64,000 nt of DNA from Selaginella moellendorffii (GCF_000143415.4 NW_003314272.1:1459146-1523145); one strand, 5' to 3'; counted from the first letter of the stretch, positions 1-13,622 are shown. Notes: generated by a model not told the origin, from the letters alone. Program-made: numbers and translations.

Positions 1-177
1 GGCGTGGTCAAATAAATAACCCTTTTACAGTTACCCCCCCATTGAACGGCTGTGATTGGCTAGATTCGGCAGCCCAGAAAGCTTGGCAACTCATTGTGAT
101 AGATGGTTGCCAGGATCAGATTTATGCACACCATCAACCTAAGAAGAAATAGTAAATGTAAAAAAGGAACTGTTAGG
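1..177. other. Left edge, no feature recognised
   Basis: No coding frame, repeat or RNA gene that I can support is visible before the unknown-family fragment that begins near 178. The only open frames here are short and run through into that fragment. Confidence 0.4.
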
Positions 178-466
178 CAGCATAGCTCCAAGCAGTACGT
201 AAGCAACGGAAAGCTCCTCAAAAACAGAGCCTCGAAGCACCTCATATTCAATCTGCATGAAGTGCTCCAGGTCTATCAGTTCCATTGGAGTGAATTGAGC
301 CTGGACTTTTACACTGCAAAAGTTGAGGTAGTAATCTAGGAACAAGGAGCTCTTAGCCGGTTTAAAATGTAGCAGCAGCAGGATATATCCTCCCCTAGTG
401 ATTTGCCTTGCAACAACATTTGTTTCAACCCTAAAAGCCAGTAGATAATATCATAAAAATCTACGA
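178..466 (-). pseudogene. Unknown gene-family fragment, copy A
   Basis: This is the first of three related segments; the others are 3822-4067 and 44155-44420. Read on the minus strand from an ATG near 285 it gives MELIDLEHFMQIEYEVLRGS and continues FEELSVAYV. The equivalent frame in copy C reads MKLKDLELFMQ...EYEVLQGFVFEELSIAYV, so the family was protein-coding. Copy A lacks about three codons after FMQ and its frame runs into unrelated sequence. Copies A and B share the non-coding side as well: a run around 410-465 and 4005-4067 is nearly identical. I do not recognise the protein family and assign no function. Confidence 0.55.
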
Positions 467-1400
467 TGAAAACACAAAATGAAAGTGATCACGAGATCGT
501 CCATGAGGACATTCTTCGAAACCAGCTCCAGCACTTACCCGAGCCGGACTGATAGCAATCTTTTCATTGCCGAGGTCGCCGATGTTCTCAACTTTCATCG
601 CCTTCCATCGCGAAAGTAGCTCGTGGCTCCCGATCCACCTTTAACATTTTGAGTTGTTGCATCACCAGTGGAAGACGGTGGAGCCGTAGATTCGTGAGCA
701 GCTCTTTGGCCACCAGCCTCTCGACACTCGAATAGACGTTTGCCATGGCTCCAGATGGCTGGAACCCGAGAGCTTGAGCACGATGATATCAGAAAGCCTA
801 ATAGTGCTGGGCTAGTATATTAAATCGCCAGAAAATGTGATGACTCTATACACTCTCAAGCTCTCCCCGATAACGTGGTATCCCATGCCTGGAGCGCATT
901 GGCTCGAGCAAGCCTTCCTGACGTTCTCAGGAGAGCCCATGATATGAAGCTATCGAAGCAAAGGGACAACCACTACTGCTGAACGAACATATTCATTTAC
1001 ATTTCTTTGTTTCTACTTTTGCTGATATAGGCGGGATCCAATGATCTGACTCACCAAAGTTGGAAAACCAAAAAAAAGGCTCACCCGATCAAATATTTCC
1101 AAGCAGACATCTGTGATCTACCGAGCTGTTTCAGCAGCTCCAGCACCTACAAACATGGCAGTTCCACATCTATGGCCGACAACTTATGCCAGCGGAAGTG
1201 ACGAGATCTTTCCAGCGTTGACCACCAAGACTTTTATGGAAGTTGAGAGCATTGGAAACGTGGAGATCATCGGTTGGGATAAGGTGTTAATACTGATCCA
1301 CTAAAGTGAACTACTATACTCGAAAAGTTATGAAAGAATATTATTACAAGTGGTTTAATCCTACATACACACAAATTCTTGTTTATTATAACATTAAAAC
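467..1400. other. Mostly unassigned; possible exon remnants
   Basis: Two exon-like islands can be seen. On the minus strand an ATG near 603 opens a short frame starting MKVENIGDLGNEKIAISPAR that ends at a good GTAAG donor near 537; upstream of it a second frame begins MANVYSSVERLVAKELL near 744. On the plus strand 1113-1304 has a short open frame with no recognisable domain. These may be remains of the gene family that also left copy A next door, but I cannot join them into a gene. The rest shows nothing. Confidence 0.25.
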
Positions 1401-1403
1401 GAT

Positions 1404-2490
1404 TCACATCAAATAGTTGGTGTTAATAAATCCACATTTGGATCCGAATGGTAGAATGAAGGTGGCTTCTGGATGTAGAAACCAAGTCCCATGGAATGGT
1501 TCACCGTTCAGCAGCGGATTGTCAAGCCCATGGCCAGCGGAGATGTCCAGATGTAAAACAAGGATACCATGTTGCATAGTCCACCAGGTCTTTGTTCCCA
1601 GTCTCCTCGCCCATCTTCATCAGCTTCTTTTGGAGTTGAAGGATCTTGGCTTCGGTCTCCTGGATCATTTTGCATACTTTGTCGACAGCCTCTTGAAAGC
1701 TTGCATTATTCGGGCTGTGGCAAAAGATGACACAGAGATAGTTGTGGAAGCACTTGATTTTCATCTCGTGTCGGAAGGAGAAGAGGTCATTGATAAGGGC
1801 GGCGTGATCAGCCACTGCGTTGACAAATGCTACAAAATCTGGAGATTCAACCATACCCTTATCCAGCTTGAGATCCATGCAAAACTCACACATAATGCCT
1901 CCGGCTCCTTCAACGAAAACTGTCCCTCTCCGGAGCAACTGATATTTCTCGAGACTTGGGATGGATTTGGCAGATCGCAAAGAGGCCTCCTCCACCAAAG
2001 AATCCAGAAATGTTTTCAAACAAATCATATAACGAGCAAACAGTGGGGGATCCATGAGACTCCGAAAGCTCGACATCACCTCCTCAAACATGGCATAGCT
2101 AGGATGCTTCTGCTTCTCTTTTTCACTCAAGACATAGCTTCCCTTAGCAACTTCAAGCAGAATATCAGCAGCTTTTGTCCCCTCTTGCTCACTGATTGTC
2201 TCAGCAATGTCATCCAGAACAAAAAGAGTCCATAAATGCTTTGATGCAACCTCTACTTTACCGCTCTCTCCTCTAGGAGTCGCTACTGGGCCTAACGAAC
2301 CAAATCTTGCCTGAATAGCTTTCTCTCTTTCATATGGATCAGTGATGCATAACATTCCAATGGCCCATTCATCGGTAGCTTTGGATATCTTACTAGAATC
2401 AGGATGGCATTCAAAGGGAATGCTACAAGAGATGAAAGGCAAATCAAACTTGGTAACTCTAGACAATCTTTCAACCAAAACATCTTCCAT
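1404..2490 (-). pseudogene. Microbial-type terpene synthase-like gene, frameshifted near C-terminus
   Basis: The minus-strand frame from ATG 2490 (MEDVLVERLSRVTKFDLPF) runs about 322 codons to a stop at 1522. An upstream GTG is in frame but the ATG is preferred. The metal-binding motifs of class I terpene synthases are present: DDIAE (DDxxE-type) and NDLFSFRHE, which fits the NSE triad N-D-x-x-S-x-x-x-E. Length and motifs fit the MTPSL family of Selaginella, cytosolic enzymes that ionise prenyl diphosphates to mono- or sesquiterpenes. After LRW the frame reads PWA-stop, yet shifting frame at 1532 opens 42 further codons (HGLDNPLLNGEPF...TWFLHPEA...) to a stop at 1404. That sequence looks like the authentic C-terminus, so a small deletion, about 20 nt by family expectation, has broken the reading frame. 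Both catalytic motifs remain, so loss of function is likely but unproven. No intron is needed. Confidence 0.8.
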
Positions 2491-2505
2491 CTCTCTCTCG
2501 CTCAC

Positions 2506-2798
2506 TACCTAGTTATAGATATAATGGGAGAAAACATTAAATTATATTGTACAACTCAGAAGGTATATTTTACCCATTAACCATGTGTGCCTACTGTTGA
2601 GTTAGAGATTTATAATTACAGATCTTTTAAGGATTCACATGTGGGAGGTATATCTGGCGTGGAGGCGCCATCAAGAATAGAGGAAAATTTTAAACATGAA
2701 ATGTTGACCACAAACACTGTTTGCATAAAAACTTTTTTTAAGAATGCCAAATTAATACTTTAACGTCCACCACGTGGACATATGTTGAAACAAACGTA
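2506..2798. other. AT-rich intergenic spacer
   Basis: AT-rich sequence upstream of the terpene synthase start. It should hold that gene's promoter, but no clear TATA box or other element could be assigned. The spacer ends where homology to the DYW PPR tail begins. Confidence 0.4.
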
Positions 2799-3822
2799 AT
2801 TTCACCAGTGATCCCCACACGAGCAGGCTGCCTTCTCAAAGTGGTAGAACCGGCTCCCATCTCTCACGAAAATCCTCCTCTCAGTGATATCTGAGAGGAG
2901 CTTGATCGCAGAATGGCAGTCGGAGCACACCCGGTGGCTGTTGAGGACTCTCAGCGGATGAGAATCGTCTGGATCAGTCCGTAGGTGATGGCAAGCCTTC
3001 GCTGTGGAAGCACAGGCTACGTTGTTTCTCCTCCTCGCTTGTGTCACCCTGCTGCTCCAAGTAAACTCCCTCGTGTCGGGGACGTATCCAGCTTACTTCA
3101 TGGGCTCTAAAAGTTCCAGCAGCAGGAACCGGACCCTCTCCATCGTCCGGCCGTCGTGACCCTCCTGCTGCTCGTCTCTACCACCACTCGTAAACATGTG
3201 TAGCTCGTTGTCAATCTCGATGTAGCTTACTGCCACTGGCGTCGTCACTCTGCGCTCCTCCATCTCCTTCCGGACTTTTCGAGCGTCGTCAAATCGCTTG
3301 GCAGCCTGTTGGAGAGGAAGACGTAAGGGAGAGTCTCTACCGGTGCTAGCTCGAAAACTTTCCTGGCGGCTCTCTCGCCACGATTCAAGTCACCGTGGCG
3401 CTTGCAACCCGACAGGTAAAGTCATCCAGGCCACTGCGTCTGCTTGATATGGCATAGTTTCCACCAGCTCTTCGGCGTCTCCCAGTCTTCCCGAGCGGCC
3501 CAGAACGTCCACCATGCAAAGGTAGTGCTCCACCAATGGTACCACCCCGTGGTCCACCAAAGACTGGAAGAAATCTCGACAATCAGCCACGAGTGAAGTA
3601 TGGCTGCAAGCAACCAGGACGCTCACGAACGTGATTCCGTCGGCTGGAATACCTTCCTGCTCCATCCTCCTGTAAATCCTCAGTGCCTGTTTCTTACGAC
3701 CGTGCTGTGTGAAGGCGGCGATTATCGCATTGCAAGAGAAGGCGTCTCTCGTCTTCATCCTGTTAAACACGCGTCTCGCATCGTCCAGGCTTCCACACCT
3801 CGCGTACATGCTGAGCAAGGAA
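2799..3822 (-). pseudogene. Decayed duplicate of the DYW PPR gene 3' end
   Basis: This block is nearly identical to 6728-7772, the last third of the intact DYW PPR gene (final PPR motifs, E motifs and DYW domain). It lacks any N-terminal part and has several lesions relative to the intact copy. There is a 1-nt insertion near 3415 that breaks the frame after MTL. About 8-9 nt are missing near 3305 and about 13 nt near 2972, and 1 nt is lost near 2998. The final 81 codons still read as a DYW end with HSDCHSA-like zinc ligands and CSCGDHW. Its upstream edge at about 3822 is fused to copy B of the unknown gene family, not to PPR sequence, so it is a truncated tandem duplication and not a gene. 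Confidence 0.92.
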
Positions 3823-4067
3823 GCATAGCTCCAAGCAGTACGTAAGCAACGGAAAGCTCCTCAAAAACAGAGCCTCGTATTCAGTCTTGCATGAAGTGCT
3901 CCATGTCTATCGTCCATCAGAGTGAATTGAGCCTGGACTTTTACACTGCAAAAGTTGAGATAGTAATCTAGGAACGAAGAGCTCTCAGTTTAAGAGGCGA
4001 TTGCAACAACATTTGTTTCAACCCTAAAAGCCAGTAGAAACCAAAAAAGTAATATCATAAAAATCTA
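3822..4067 (-). pseudogene. Unknown gene-family fragment, copy B
   Basis: Matches copy A (178-466) over its length, starting with the shared string catagctccaagcagtacg and ending with the shared tail around taatatcataaaaatcta. It is missing about 15 nt near 3878 relative to copy A and carries other small changes. One edge joins the PPR tail duplicate inside the sequence gaag, which both parents share (microhomology). The other edge falls on the last codons of the receptor-like protein gene. Confidence 0.75.
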
Positions 4068-6548
4068 GGTTGTAGTACTAGTGAAGGCTGACCTCGCTGA
4101 CCCCTGCGGTGACCTCCTCCACTGAGTTGACCAGGCTGACCACCACCGCCAGCTTCTTGTTTCGCTTCTTCTTTGGCCTGGTTGGCAAACAAGTAAAAAG
4201 ATGGCGCTCCACAACATCGTGAAGAACCCACCAAGAAATCCCACTACAAACGCCCCATTGGAGACGTTCTCCTTCCACCAAGTTGCACCATCGCCCACGT
4301 CCACGAGGCCATCTCCTTCGCACGGCCGGGAGAGAGGCTCCCCGCACAGTCCTGGATTTCCCTCGTAGCTCGACGCGCCAAACTCCAGAGTCTCTGGAAT
4401 CTTGCCTTCCAAGTCATTAAACACGACCCTCAGATCCTTGAGCAAGGGAAGCCTCGCCAGTCCCCCTGGTATCGTCCCGTTGATCCGGTTGAAAGAGAGA
4501 TCCAGCACTGTCATGGACGTCATTTCTCCCAGAGTCCATGGAATGCCTCCAGACAGTCGGTTGTGTGACAAGTTGAGCTCCCGGACTCCAGCCAGCTTTC
4601 CCAAGCTTGCGGGAATCTCACCAGTGAGCTGGTTCGCCGACAAGTCGAGCACTCCTGGCACCTCCAACTCCCTTGCGTATTGCTGGTACGTGTGTCCATC
4701 CAAGGCGGCAGCCATATCCTCGGACACAGTTCTTCGGTATGCATCGGTGGAGTTCTCTGGAAACACTCCCGCCGGTGTCATGGACGATATGTTGAGAGCC
4801 TGGCTCTTGTCCGCGGTCTGGAAGCCGGTCCATTCACCGATGGACGCCGGAATCTCTCCACTCAGGAGGTTGGAGGATAGATCCAGTAGCTGCAAGGAGT
4901 CACACTTTGCGAGGCTGCCAGGAATACCACCCGTGAGCTGGTTCTCAGAGAAATCCACCTGTGTCAATCGTCGAAGCTGTCCGAGAGTGGCCGGGATGGA
5001 GCCGTCCAGCTTGTTGTTGGAGAGATAGAGTATGGAAAGTTTGGAAAGGTTGCCAACGGAGGGAGGGATGGAGCCTGAAAAACTGTTGCCGTGCAGCCTC
5101 ATGTCGATTATCTCTGGCGAAGCTGGAGCTGGAATCACTCCGGAGAGCTGGTTTCCGTAGAGGAGCAAACTCCGAAGCTTTGCCATCCAGGCGATGGACT
5201 CTGGTATTGCTCCACGGAAGAAGTTCCTCTCGAGGACCAGCTCTTCCAGGTTGGTGCAGTTCCCGAGCTCCTCTGGTATTGCTCCGGAGAGCTGGTTTCC
5301 ATCGAGCATTAAAAGTCTGAGACGCTCAAGCGTGCCAAGCGATCGAGGAACGCCTCCCAGGAGTCTGTTGTTGGAGAGGATCAGCGTCTCCATCCTGGGA
5401 CACTTGGAGAGCTCGTCTGGAACGCTTCCTTCAAAGCGGTTCCCGTTGAGTTCCAGCGACCGAAGCCTTGTCAAGTTTCCGACGATCGGTGACAGGATCC
5501 CTTGGCTGTTTGTCCTCCCGATTCCCAGAAACTCGAGCTGAGTCATGTTCCAGAGCTGTTCCGGGACCGGACGGTCTGAGGTGTTGTTGAAACGAAAGAG
5601 TTGCAAGGTGGCCAAGCGCGGGAGCTGAAGCAGCGACACTGGAATCGAGCCATGCATGAGCGAGTTTCCGTTGATATCAAACCACTCGAGCTTGCTGTTG
5701 TTGCCGATCTCAGGAGGAATTGGCCCCTCCAGCCACTGCAAGCTATACAGTGAGAGCGCCACCAAGTTTTCGAGCCGTCCAAGCTCATCTGGTATCCTCC
5801 CGCCCAGAGAATTCTCCCCGAGCGCCAAGAGCTCGAGAGACGAGCAGTTTGCAAAAACTGGTGGAATGAGCCCTTCCAGCCGGTTTCTCTCCACGAAGAA
5901 TACTCGCAGCTCCTGCATAGCCCCGACTTCCTGCGGAATCCCACCTTCAACATCATTGCTCGTCAGCCAAATCTCCTGGAGCTTCGAGCAGTTCGCAAGG
6001 GACGGAGGAAGAGAACCTGACAAGCGGTTGTTGTCCAGGACGAGTATCTCCAACCTCTGGAGCGCTCCCAGCTGGGGCGGTATCGGACCTTGAAGCTGGT
6101 TTTGCTGGGCGTTGAGAAAACGAAGAGCGCTGCAGTTGCCGAGATCCCGAGGCAAGCTCCCAGTCAGTCTGTTACCCGAGACGTCCAAAGCTTGCAAGCT
6201 TTGCAGCAGCCCGAGCTCCGCAGGAAGAGATCCGACCAGCCGGTTTTTGCTCACGTCCAAGACTCGCAAACTCGTCAGCTGCCCGAGTGCTGGCGACGAG
6301 ATCTCACCTGTGAATCCATTTCCTGCCAGATGAAGCTCCACCACCTCTGAATCGTCACTGTTGCAAATCACTCCCTTCCAGTCGGTGCATGCTCGATCGG
6401 AGTATTCCACAGTCCAGTCTGAGGTGTTTCCCAGTCCTAGGAGGCTCCTTTTCAATGCAACCAAGACCCCAGCTTTGTGTGCGTTGAGTGACGCTGTAGA
6501 GGATCCAAGCGTGCTCAACAGGATCAGCCATATCATGAGTTCCATCAT
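4065..6548 (-). CDS. LRR receptor-like protein (no kinase domain)
   Basis: A single open frame of about 827 codons; ATG 6548 or 6545 is preferred over an in-frame TTG upstream. It begins with a signal peptide (MMELMIWLILLSTLGSS), then a plant LRR N-terminal cap with the paired-cysteine ACTDWKGVIC motif. About two dozen LxxLxLxxNxLxGxIP repeats follow, interrupted by an island around residues 585-620 (GEWTGFQ... to PGVLDLSANQLTG). After them come an LRR C-terminal cap (NPGLCGEPL), one membrane segment (GAFVVGFLGGFFTMLWSAIF) and a short tail. The missing kinase makes it an RLP, a plasma-membrane co-receptor type that acts with receptor kinases in defence or development. The tail is uncertain: the annotated frame is Arg/Trp/Ser-rich, whereas the adjacent frame gives PKKKRNKKLAVVV followed by an acidic end, a more typical juxtamembrane sequence. 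The stop lies at the edge of repeat copy B. Confidence 0.85.
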   Translation of the reverse strand: MMELMIWLILLSTLGSSTASLNAHKAGVLVALKRSLLGLGNTSDWTVEYSDRACTDWKGVICNSDDSEVVELHLAGNGFTGEISSPALGQLTSLRVLDVSKNRLVGSLPAELGLLQSLQALDVSGNRLTGSLPRDLGNCSALRFLNAQQNQLQGPIPPQLGALQRLEILVLDNNRLSGSLPPSLANCSKLQEIWLTSNDVEGGIPQEVGAMQELRVFFVERNRLEGLIPPVFANCSSLELLALGENSLGGRIPDELGRLENLVALSLYSLQWLEGPIPPEIGNNSKLEWFDINGNSLMHGSIPVSLLQLPRLATLQLFRFNNTSDRPVPEQLWNMTQLEFLGIGRTNSQGILSPIVGNLTRLRSLELNGNRFEGSVPDELSKCPRMETLILSNNRLLGGVPRSLGTLERLRLLMLDGNQLSGAIPEELGNCTNLEELVLERNFFRGAIPESIAWMAKLRSLLLYGNQLSGVIPAPASPEIIDMRLHGNSFSGSIPPSVGNLSKLSILYLSNNKLDGSIPATLGQLRRLTQVDFSENQLTGGIPGSLAKCDSLQLLDLSSNLLSGEIPASIGEWTGFQTADKSQALNISSMTPAGVFPENSTDAYRRTVSEDMAAALDGHTYQQYARELEVPGVLDLSANQLTGEIPASLGKLAGVRELNLSHNRLSGGIPWTLGEMTSMTVLDLSFNRINGTIPGGLARLPLLKDLRVVFNDLEGKIPETLEFGASSYEGNPGLCGEPLSRPCEGDGLVDVGDGATWWKENVSNGAFVVGFLGGFFTMLWSAIFLLVCQPGQRRSETRSWRWWSAWSTQWRRSPQGSARSAFTSTTT

Positions 6549-6730
6549 CTGCAACTTGTTACTACTTCACTCCTCTTCCGGATTTTGATGGAGAGCCCTG
6601 CAATCCATCAGTCAGTCAAGGTGCGCCACGATTTGAACTTGACTTTGCGACCTACCTTTATCCGGCACGATTTTCTTGCTCTGACTTTGTCCCCGCCAAC
6701 TCTGTACGTGAAACATAAAGAAACGTAACT

Positions 6731-9514
6731 TCACCAGTGATCCCCACACGAGCAGGCTCCCTTCTCAAAGTGGTGGAACCGGTTCCCATCTCTCACAAAA
6801 ATCGTCTTCTCAATGATATCTGAGAGGAGCTTGATCGCAGAGTGGCAGTCGGAGCACACCCGGTGGCTGTTGACGACTCTCAGCGGACGAGAATCGTCTG
6901 GATCTTTGGCAGCGATCAGTCCGTAGGCGATGGCAAGCCTTTCGCTGTGGAAGCACAGGCTACGTTGTTTCTCCTCCTCGCTTGTGCCACCCTGCTGCTC
7001 CAAGTAAACTTCCCTCGTGTCGGGGACGTATCCAGCTTGCTTCATGGGCTCTAAAAGTTCCAGCAGCAGGGACCGGACCCTCTCCATCGTCCGGCCGTCG
7101 TGACCCTCCTGCTGCTCGTCTCTACCACCACTCGTAAACATGTGTAGCTCGTTGTCAATCTCGATGTAGCTTACTGCCACTGGCGTCGTCACTCCGCGCT
7201 CCTCCATCTCCTTCCGGACTCTTCGAGCGTCGTCAAATCGCTTGGCAGCGGCGTACATGTTGGAGAGGAAGACGTAAGGGAGAGTCTCTGCCGGTGCTAG
7301 CTCGAAAACTTTCCTGGCGGCTCTCTCGCCACGATTCAAGTCACCGTGGCGCTTGCAACCCGACAGTAAAGTCATCCAGGCCACTGCGTCTGTTTGATAT
7401 GGCATAGTTTCCACAAGCTCTTCGGCATCTCCCAGTCTTCCCGAGCGGCCCAGAACGTCCACCATGCAAAGGTAGTGCTCCACCAATGGTACCACCCCGT
7501 GGTCCATCACCAAAGACTGGAAGAAATCTCGACAATCAGCCACGAGTGAAGTATGGCTGCAAGCAACCAGGACGCTCACGAACGTGATTCCGTCGGCTGG
7601 AATACCTTCCTGCTCCATCCTCCTGTAAATCCTCAGTGCCTGTTTCTTACGACCGTGCTGTGTGAAGGCGGCGATCATCGCATTGCAAGAGAAGGCGTCT
7701 CTCGTCTTCATCCTGTTAAACACGCGCCTCGCGTCGTCCAGGCTTCCACACCTCGCGTACATGCTGAGCAAGGAAGTCTCCATCTGCGGGGACGCGAGAT
7801 GGGCTTCCACAACTCGGTGATGAATCTCTCGGCCTTCGTCCAAAGCTCCCAGCAGTGCGCAGGCATTGAGAGCACTGGAGAAGCTCACACCACTCGGCTC
7901 CACGTCCATCCTCTTGAAAAGGTTGAGAGCCTCCTGTGGATTCCCATGCTGAGCGTAGGCCGCGATCATCGAAGTCCAGGAGATCACGTTCCTAGCCGTC
8001 ATGGAGTCGAAGACCTTCCGAGCTTCCACCGGGCTCCCACACTTCCCATACATTGTCACCAGCGCGTTCTGGACGACAACGTTCGTGTCGAATCCCCGCG
8101 AAGCCAGGTGCCTGTGGACCTTCCTCCCCTTCTCCAAGTTCCCCAGCCCTTCAACAGCACCCAGGATGGTGGCGAACGTATAAGCGTTCGGTTCGATAGC
8201 CTCCACCTTGCTCATCCTGGAGAAGAGCTCCAGAGCTTCCGCGTGCTCCCCAGCCTGGACGTAGGCCGATATCATCGCCGTGTAGGACCTGACGTTCCTG
8301 GCTTTCATCCCCTCGAACACCTTCCTGGCCTCCACCATCTCGTCACACTTGAGATACATGTTGAGCAGCGAGTCCTGTAGAACATCGTCCTGCGGAACCT
8401 TGGACGCTAGAATCCTCTGGTGGATCGCTCGTCCATCAGCCAGGCCCGCAACACTAGCACAGCCACCAAGAGCGCAAGCGAAAGTCACCACGTTGGGTTC
8501 CACCCCCTCGGCGATCATCCTCCTGTACAGCACCACCGCCATCTCTCCCCGCCCGGCGCGAGCATACGCCGAGATGATCGACGACCACGCGAACAAGTCC
8601 TTGATCTCCATCCCCTCAAACACCCTCTTCGCATCGTCGAGGCTGCCACACTTAGCATACATCTGGAGCAAGGCCGTCTCGAGCGGGATGTCCGTCCGGA
8701 AGCCCGTGATGATCAGGTGCTCGTGGAGCCGCCGCCCCTCCTCGAGCGCCTGGAGCTTGGTGCAAGCCGCCACCAAGCTCGTCACTATAAACTTGTCCGC
8801 GACGATGCCTCGCTCCTCCATCTCCCCCCAGAGCTCCAGCGCTTGCAAGGGACGGTCCTCCCTCACGCACGCCGCGATCATGATCGCGTAAGTCCTGTCG
8901 TTCTTGCTGGCGATGGAGTCGAACACCGCCTTGGCATCTTGGAACTTGCCACACCGGGCATACATGTGTACCACCAAGTTGCCCAGGTACCTGTTCACCA
9001 TGAGATTATTCTCGGCAATGTGCTTGTGGACTCTCCTACCTTCTTCCAGGGATTTGTGGCGGCAGCACCGGCGGAGGAGCGATCCATAGACTAGCGCTGG
9101 ATCGCTCACGTTCTGCCGATCAATCTCTGCCAGGGCATTGCCCGCGCTGGATCTCTTCAAGCTCCTGTCGACGGCGTGGATGATGCGGTACTTGAGATGG
9201 ACCTGGGACGCGCGGTAATCGCGACGGAGCTGGAGCACGCCCTCGGCTAGCTGCGCGCATTCTTGCTTGACGCCATCGCGGTACCTGAGGTTGGAGGCAA
9301 GGTAGCCGAGGTAGCCGCTCGGCAGCGATCCGAGGCTCCGCCCCTTGTACTCCCCAAACTGCATCACGCAATCCGTGGCCAGCACACCGTTGAGCTCCGT
9401 GCGTGCGATCGGCCGAGGCAGCTTCTCCCTGGCCGTGGCCATCCCGGCTTGCGCAGCCGCCGCCGCCTCCTTGGCGATGGAGGCCGCCTTGCCGCGGCAT
9501 TGCGTCGTCGCCAT
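6731..9514 (-). CDS. PPR protein, PLS class with E and DYW domains
   Basis: An intronless frame of 927 residues from ATG 9514. The N-terminus (MATTQCRGKAASIAKEAAAA) is Ala/Lys/Arg-rich and could be an organelle transit peptide. From about residue 130 it has successive P, L and S pentatricopeptide repeats (for example VVHMYARCGKFQDAKAVFDS), then E motifs and a DYW cytidine-deaminase-like domain over about the last 130 residues. The zinc-ligand motifs HSE and CSDCH are present, and the protein ends CSCGDHW, with His where DYW proteins usually have Tyr. Proteins of this class bind specific organelle RNA sites and convert C to U; lycophytes have very large numbers of them. The start is followed upstream by telo-box-like aaaccctaaaaccct sequence. 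A truncated copy lies at 2799-3822. The target site cannot be read safely by eye. Confidence 0.94.
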   Translation of the reverse strand: MATTQCRGKAASIAKEAAAAAQAGMATAREKLPRPIARTELNGVLATDCVMQFGEYKGRSLGSLPSGYLGYLASNLRYRDGVKQECAQLAEGVLQLRRDYRASQVHLKYRIIHAVDRSLKRSSAGNALAEIDRQNVSDPALVYGSLLRRCCRHKSLEEGRRVHKHIAENNLMVNRYLGNLVVHMYARCGKFQDAKAVFDSIASKNDRTYAIMIAACVREDRPLQALELWGEMEERGIVADKFIVTSLVAACTKLQALEEGRRLHEHLIITGFRTDIPLETALLQMYAKCGSLDDAKRVFEGMEIKDLFAWSSIISAYARAGRGEMAVVLYRRMIAEGVEPNVVTFACALGGCASVAGLADGRAIHQRILASKVPQDDVLQDSLLNMYLKCDEMVEARKVFEGMKARNVRSYTAMISAYVQAGEHAEALELFSRMSKVEAIEPNAYTFATILGAVEGLGNLEKGRKVHRHLASRGFDTNVVVQNALVTMYGKCGSPVEARKVFDSMTARNVISWTSMIAAYAQHGNPQEALNLFKRMDVEPSGVSFSSALNACALLGALDEGREIHHRVVEAHLASPQMETSLLSMYARCGSLDDARRVFNRMKTRDAFSCNAMIAAFTQHGRKKQALRIYRRMEQEGIPADGITFVSVLVACSHTSLVADCRDFFQSLVMDHGVVPLVEHYLCMVDVLGRSGRLGDAEELVETMPYQTDAVAWMTLLSGCKRHGDLNRGERAARKVFELAPAETLPYVFLSNMYAAAKRFDDARRVRKEMEERGVTTPVAVSYIEIDNELHMFTSGGRDEQQEGHDGRTMERVRSLLLELLEPMKQAGYVPDTREVYLEQQGGTSEEEKQRSLCFHSERLAIAYGLIAAKDPDDSRPLRVVNSHRVCSDCHSAIKLLSDIIEKTIFVRDGNRFHHFEKGACSCGDHW

Positions 9515-9523
9515 CGCGGAGAC

Positions 9524-9562
9524 GCATAAACCCTAAAACCCTCTCACGCAAGAACCCTAATT
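9524..9562. promoter_or_regulatory. Telo-box-like repeats upstream of DYW PPR gene
   Basis: Three AACCCTAA-related motifs occur in under 40 nt just upstream of ATG 9514 (aaaccctaaaaccctc, then agaaccctaa). Telo-boxes are known plant promoter elements enriched near genes for ribosomal and organelle-expression proteins. Similar motifs sit at 14395-14455, 37674-37737 and 43643-43655 in this window. Confidence 0.5.
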
Positions 9563-9601
9563 TCCATTATGCTCTAGTCCGTTAGAAAGTATATGCTCTA
9601 T

Positions 9602-11307
<1,706 letters not shown>

Positions 11308-11519
11308 AGAACTCCGATACGGCGATATCTGTGTTGCCCACAGCCAAAAGAAACACTACCAAATTTAAAAAGATAAAGGACGCAGGCCACTTCAACAGCG
11401 TAAAGCTGTCTTGCCACTGTTGATCGTGTTCACAGCCGAATAAGAATAACATCAACAGAAAAGGAGCTCAAAGAGAAAGAATATTAATTGTTTGTTATAG
11501 CCACAATTGCAAATGTGAA

Positions 11520-13295
<1,776 letters not shown>

Positions 13296-13622
13296 TCTCG
13301 ACAATGCGATCCTCGAAACCTTGAGCGGAAGAAGAAAAAAAGATGAAACTTCAATCAACAAGAGGAAAGAGCGCGGCACTCACGGATTTGAGAGATTCCA
13401 CGATCGATGATGACGATTACGCTGCGCGATCGATGCGCTCCGACCCGAGGGATGAACAGTGCCGCGCAAAAACCCTTGTCGTGGCAAAATAAAAAGAACG
13501 ATTAATTTGTAGCTAGGGCGTGGTGGTCAGGAGAAGACCACATTGCCTGTGGACGAGGATCGCTAGCTCCAAGATTCGAACCACTGATCGAAAAGATGCC
13601 TAGAAGATTCGAGAATTTAAAT

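Noticed and set aside
1417-2235. 272-codon open frame antisense to the terpene synthase
   Set aside because: The sense strand carries the synthase motifs; the antisense frame begins at a TTG and has no recognisable feature.
7553-8380. 275-codon open frame antisense to the DYW PPR gene
   Set aside because: Shadow frame; a shorter version also appears in the decayed duplicate, as expected from shared DNA.
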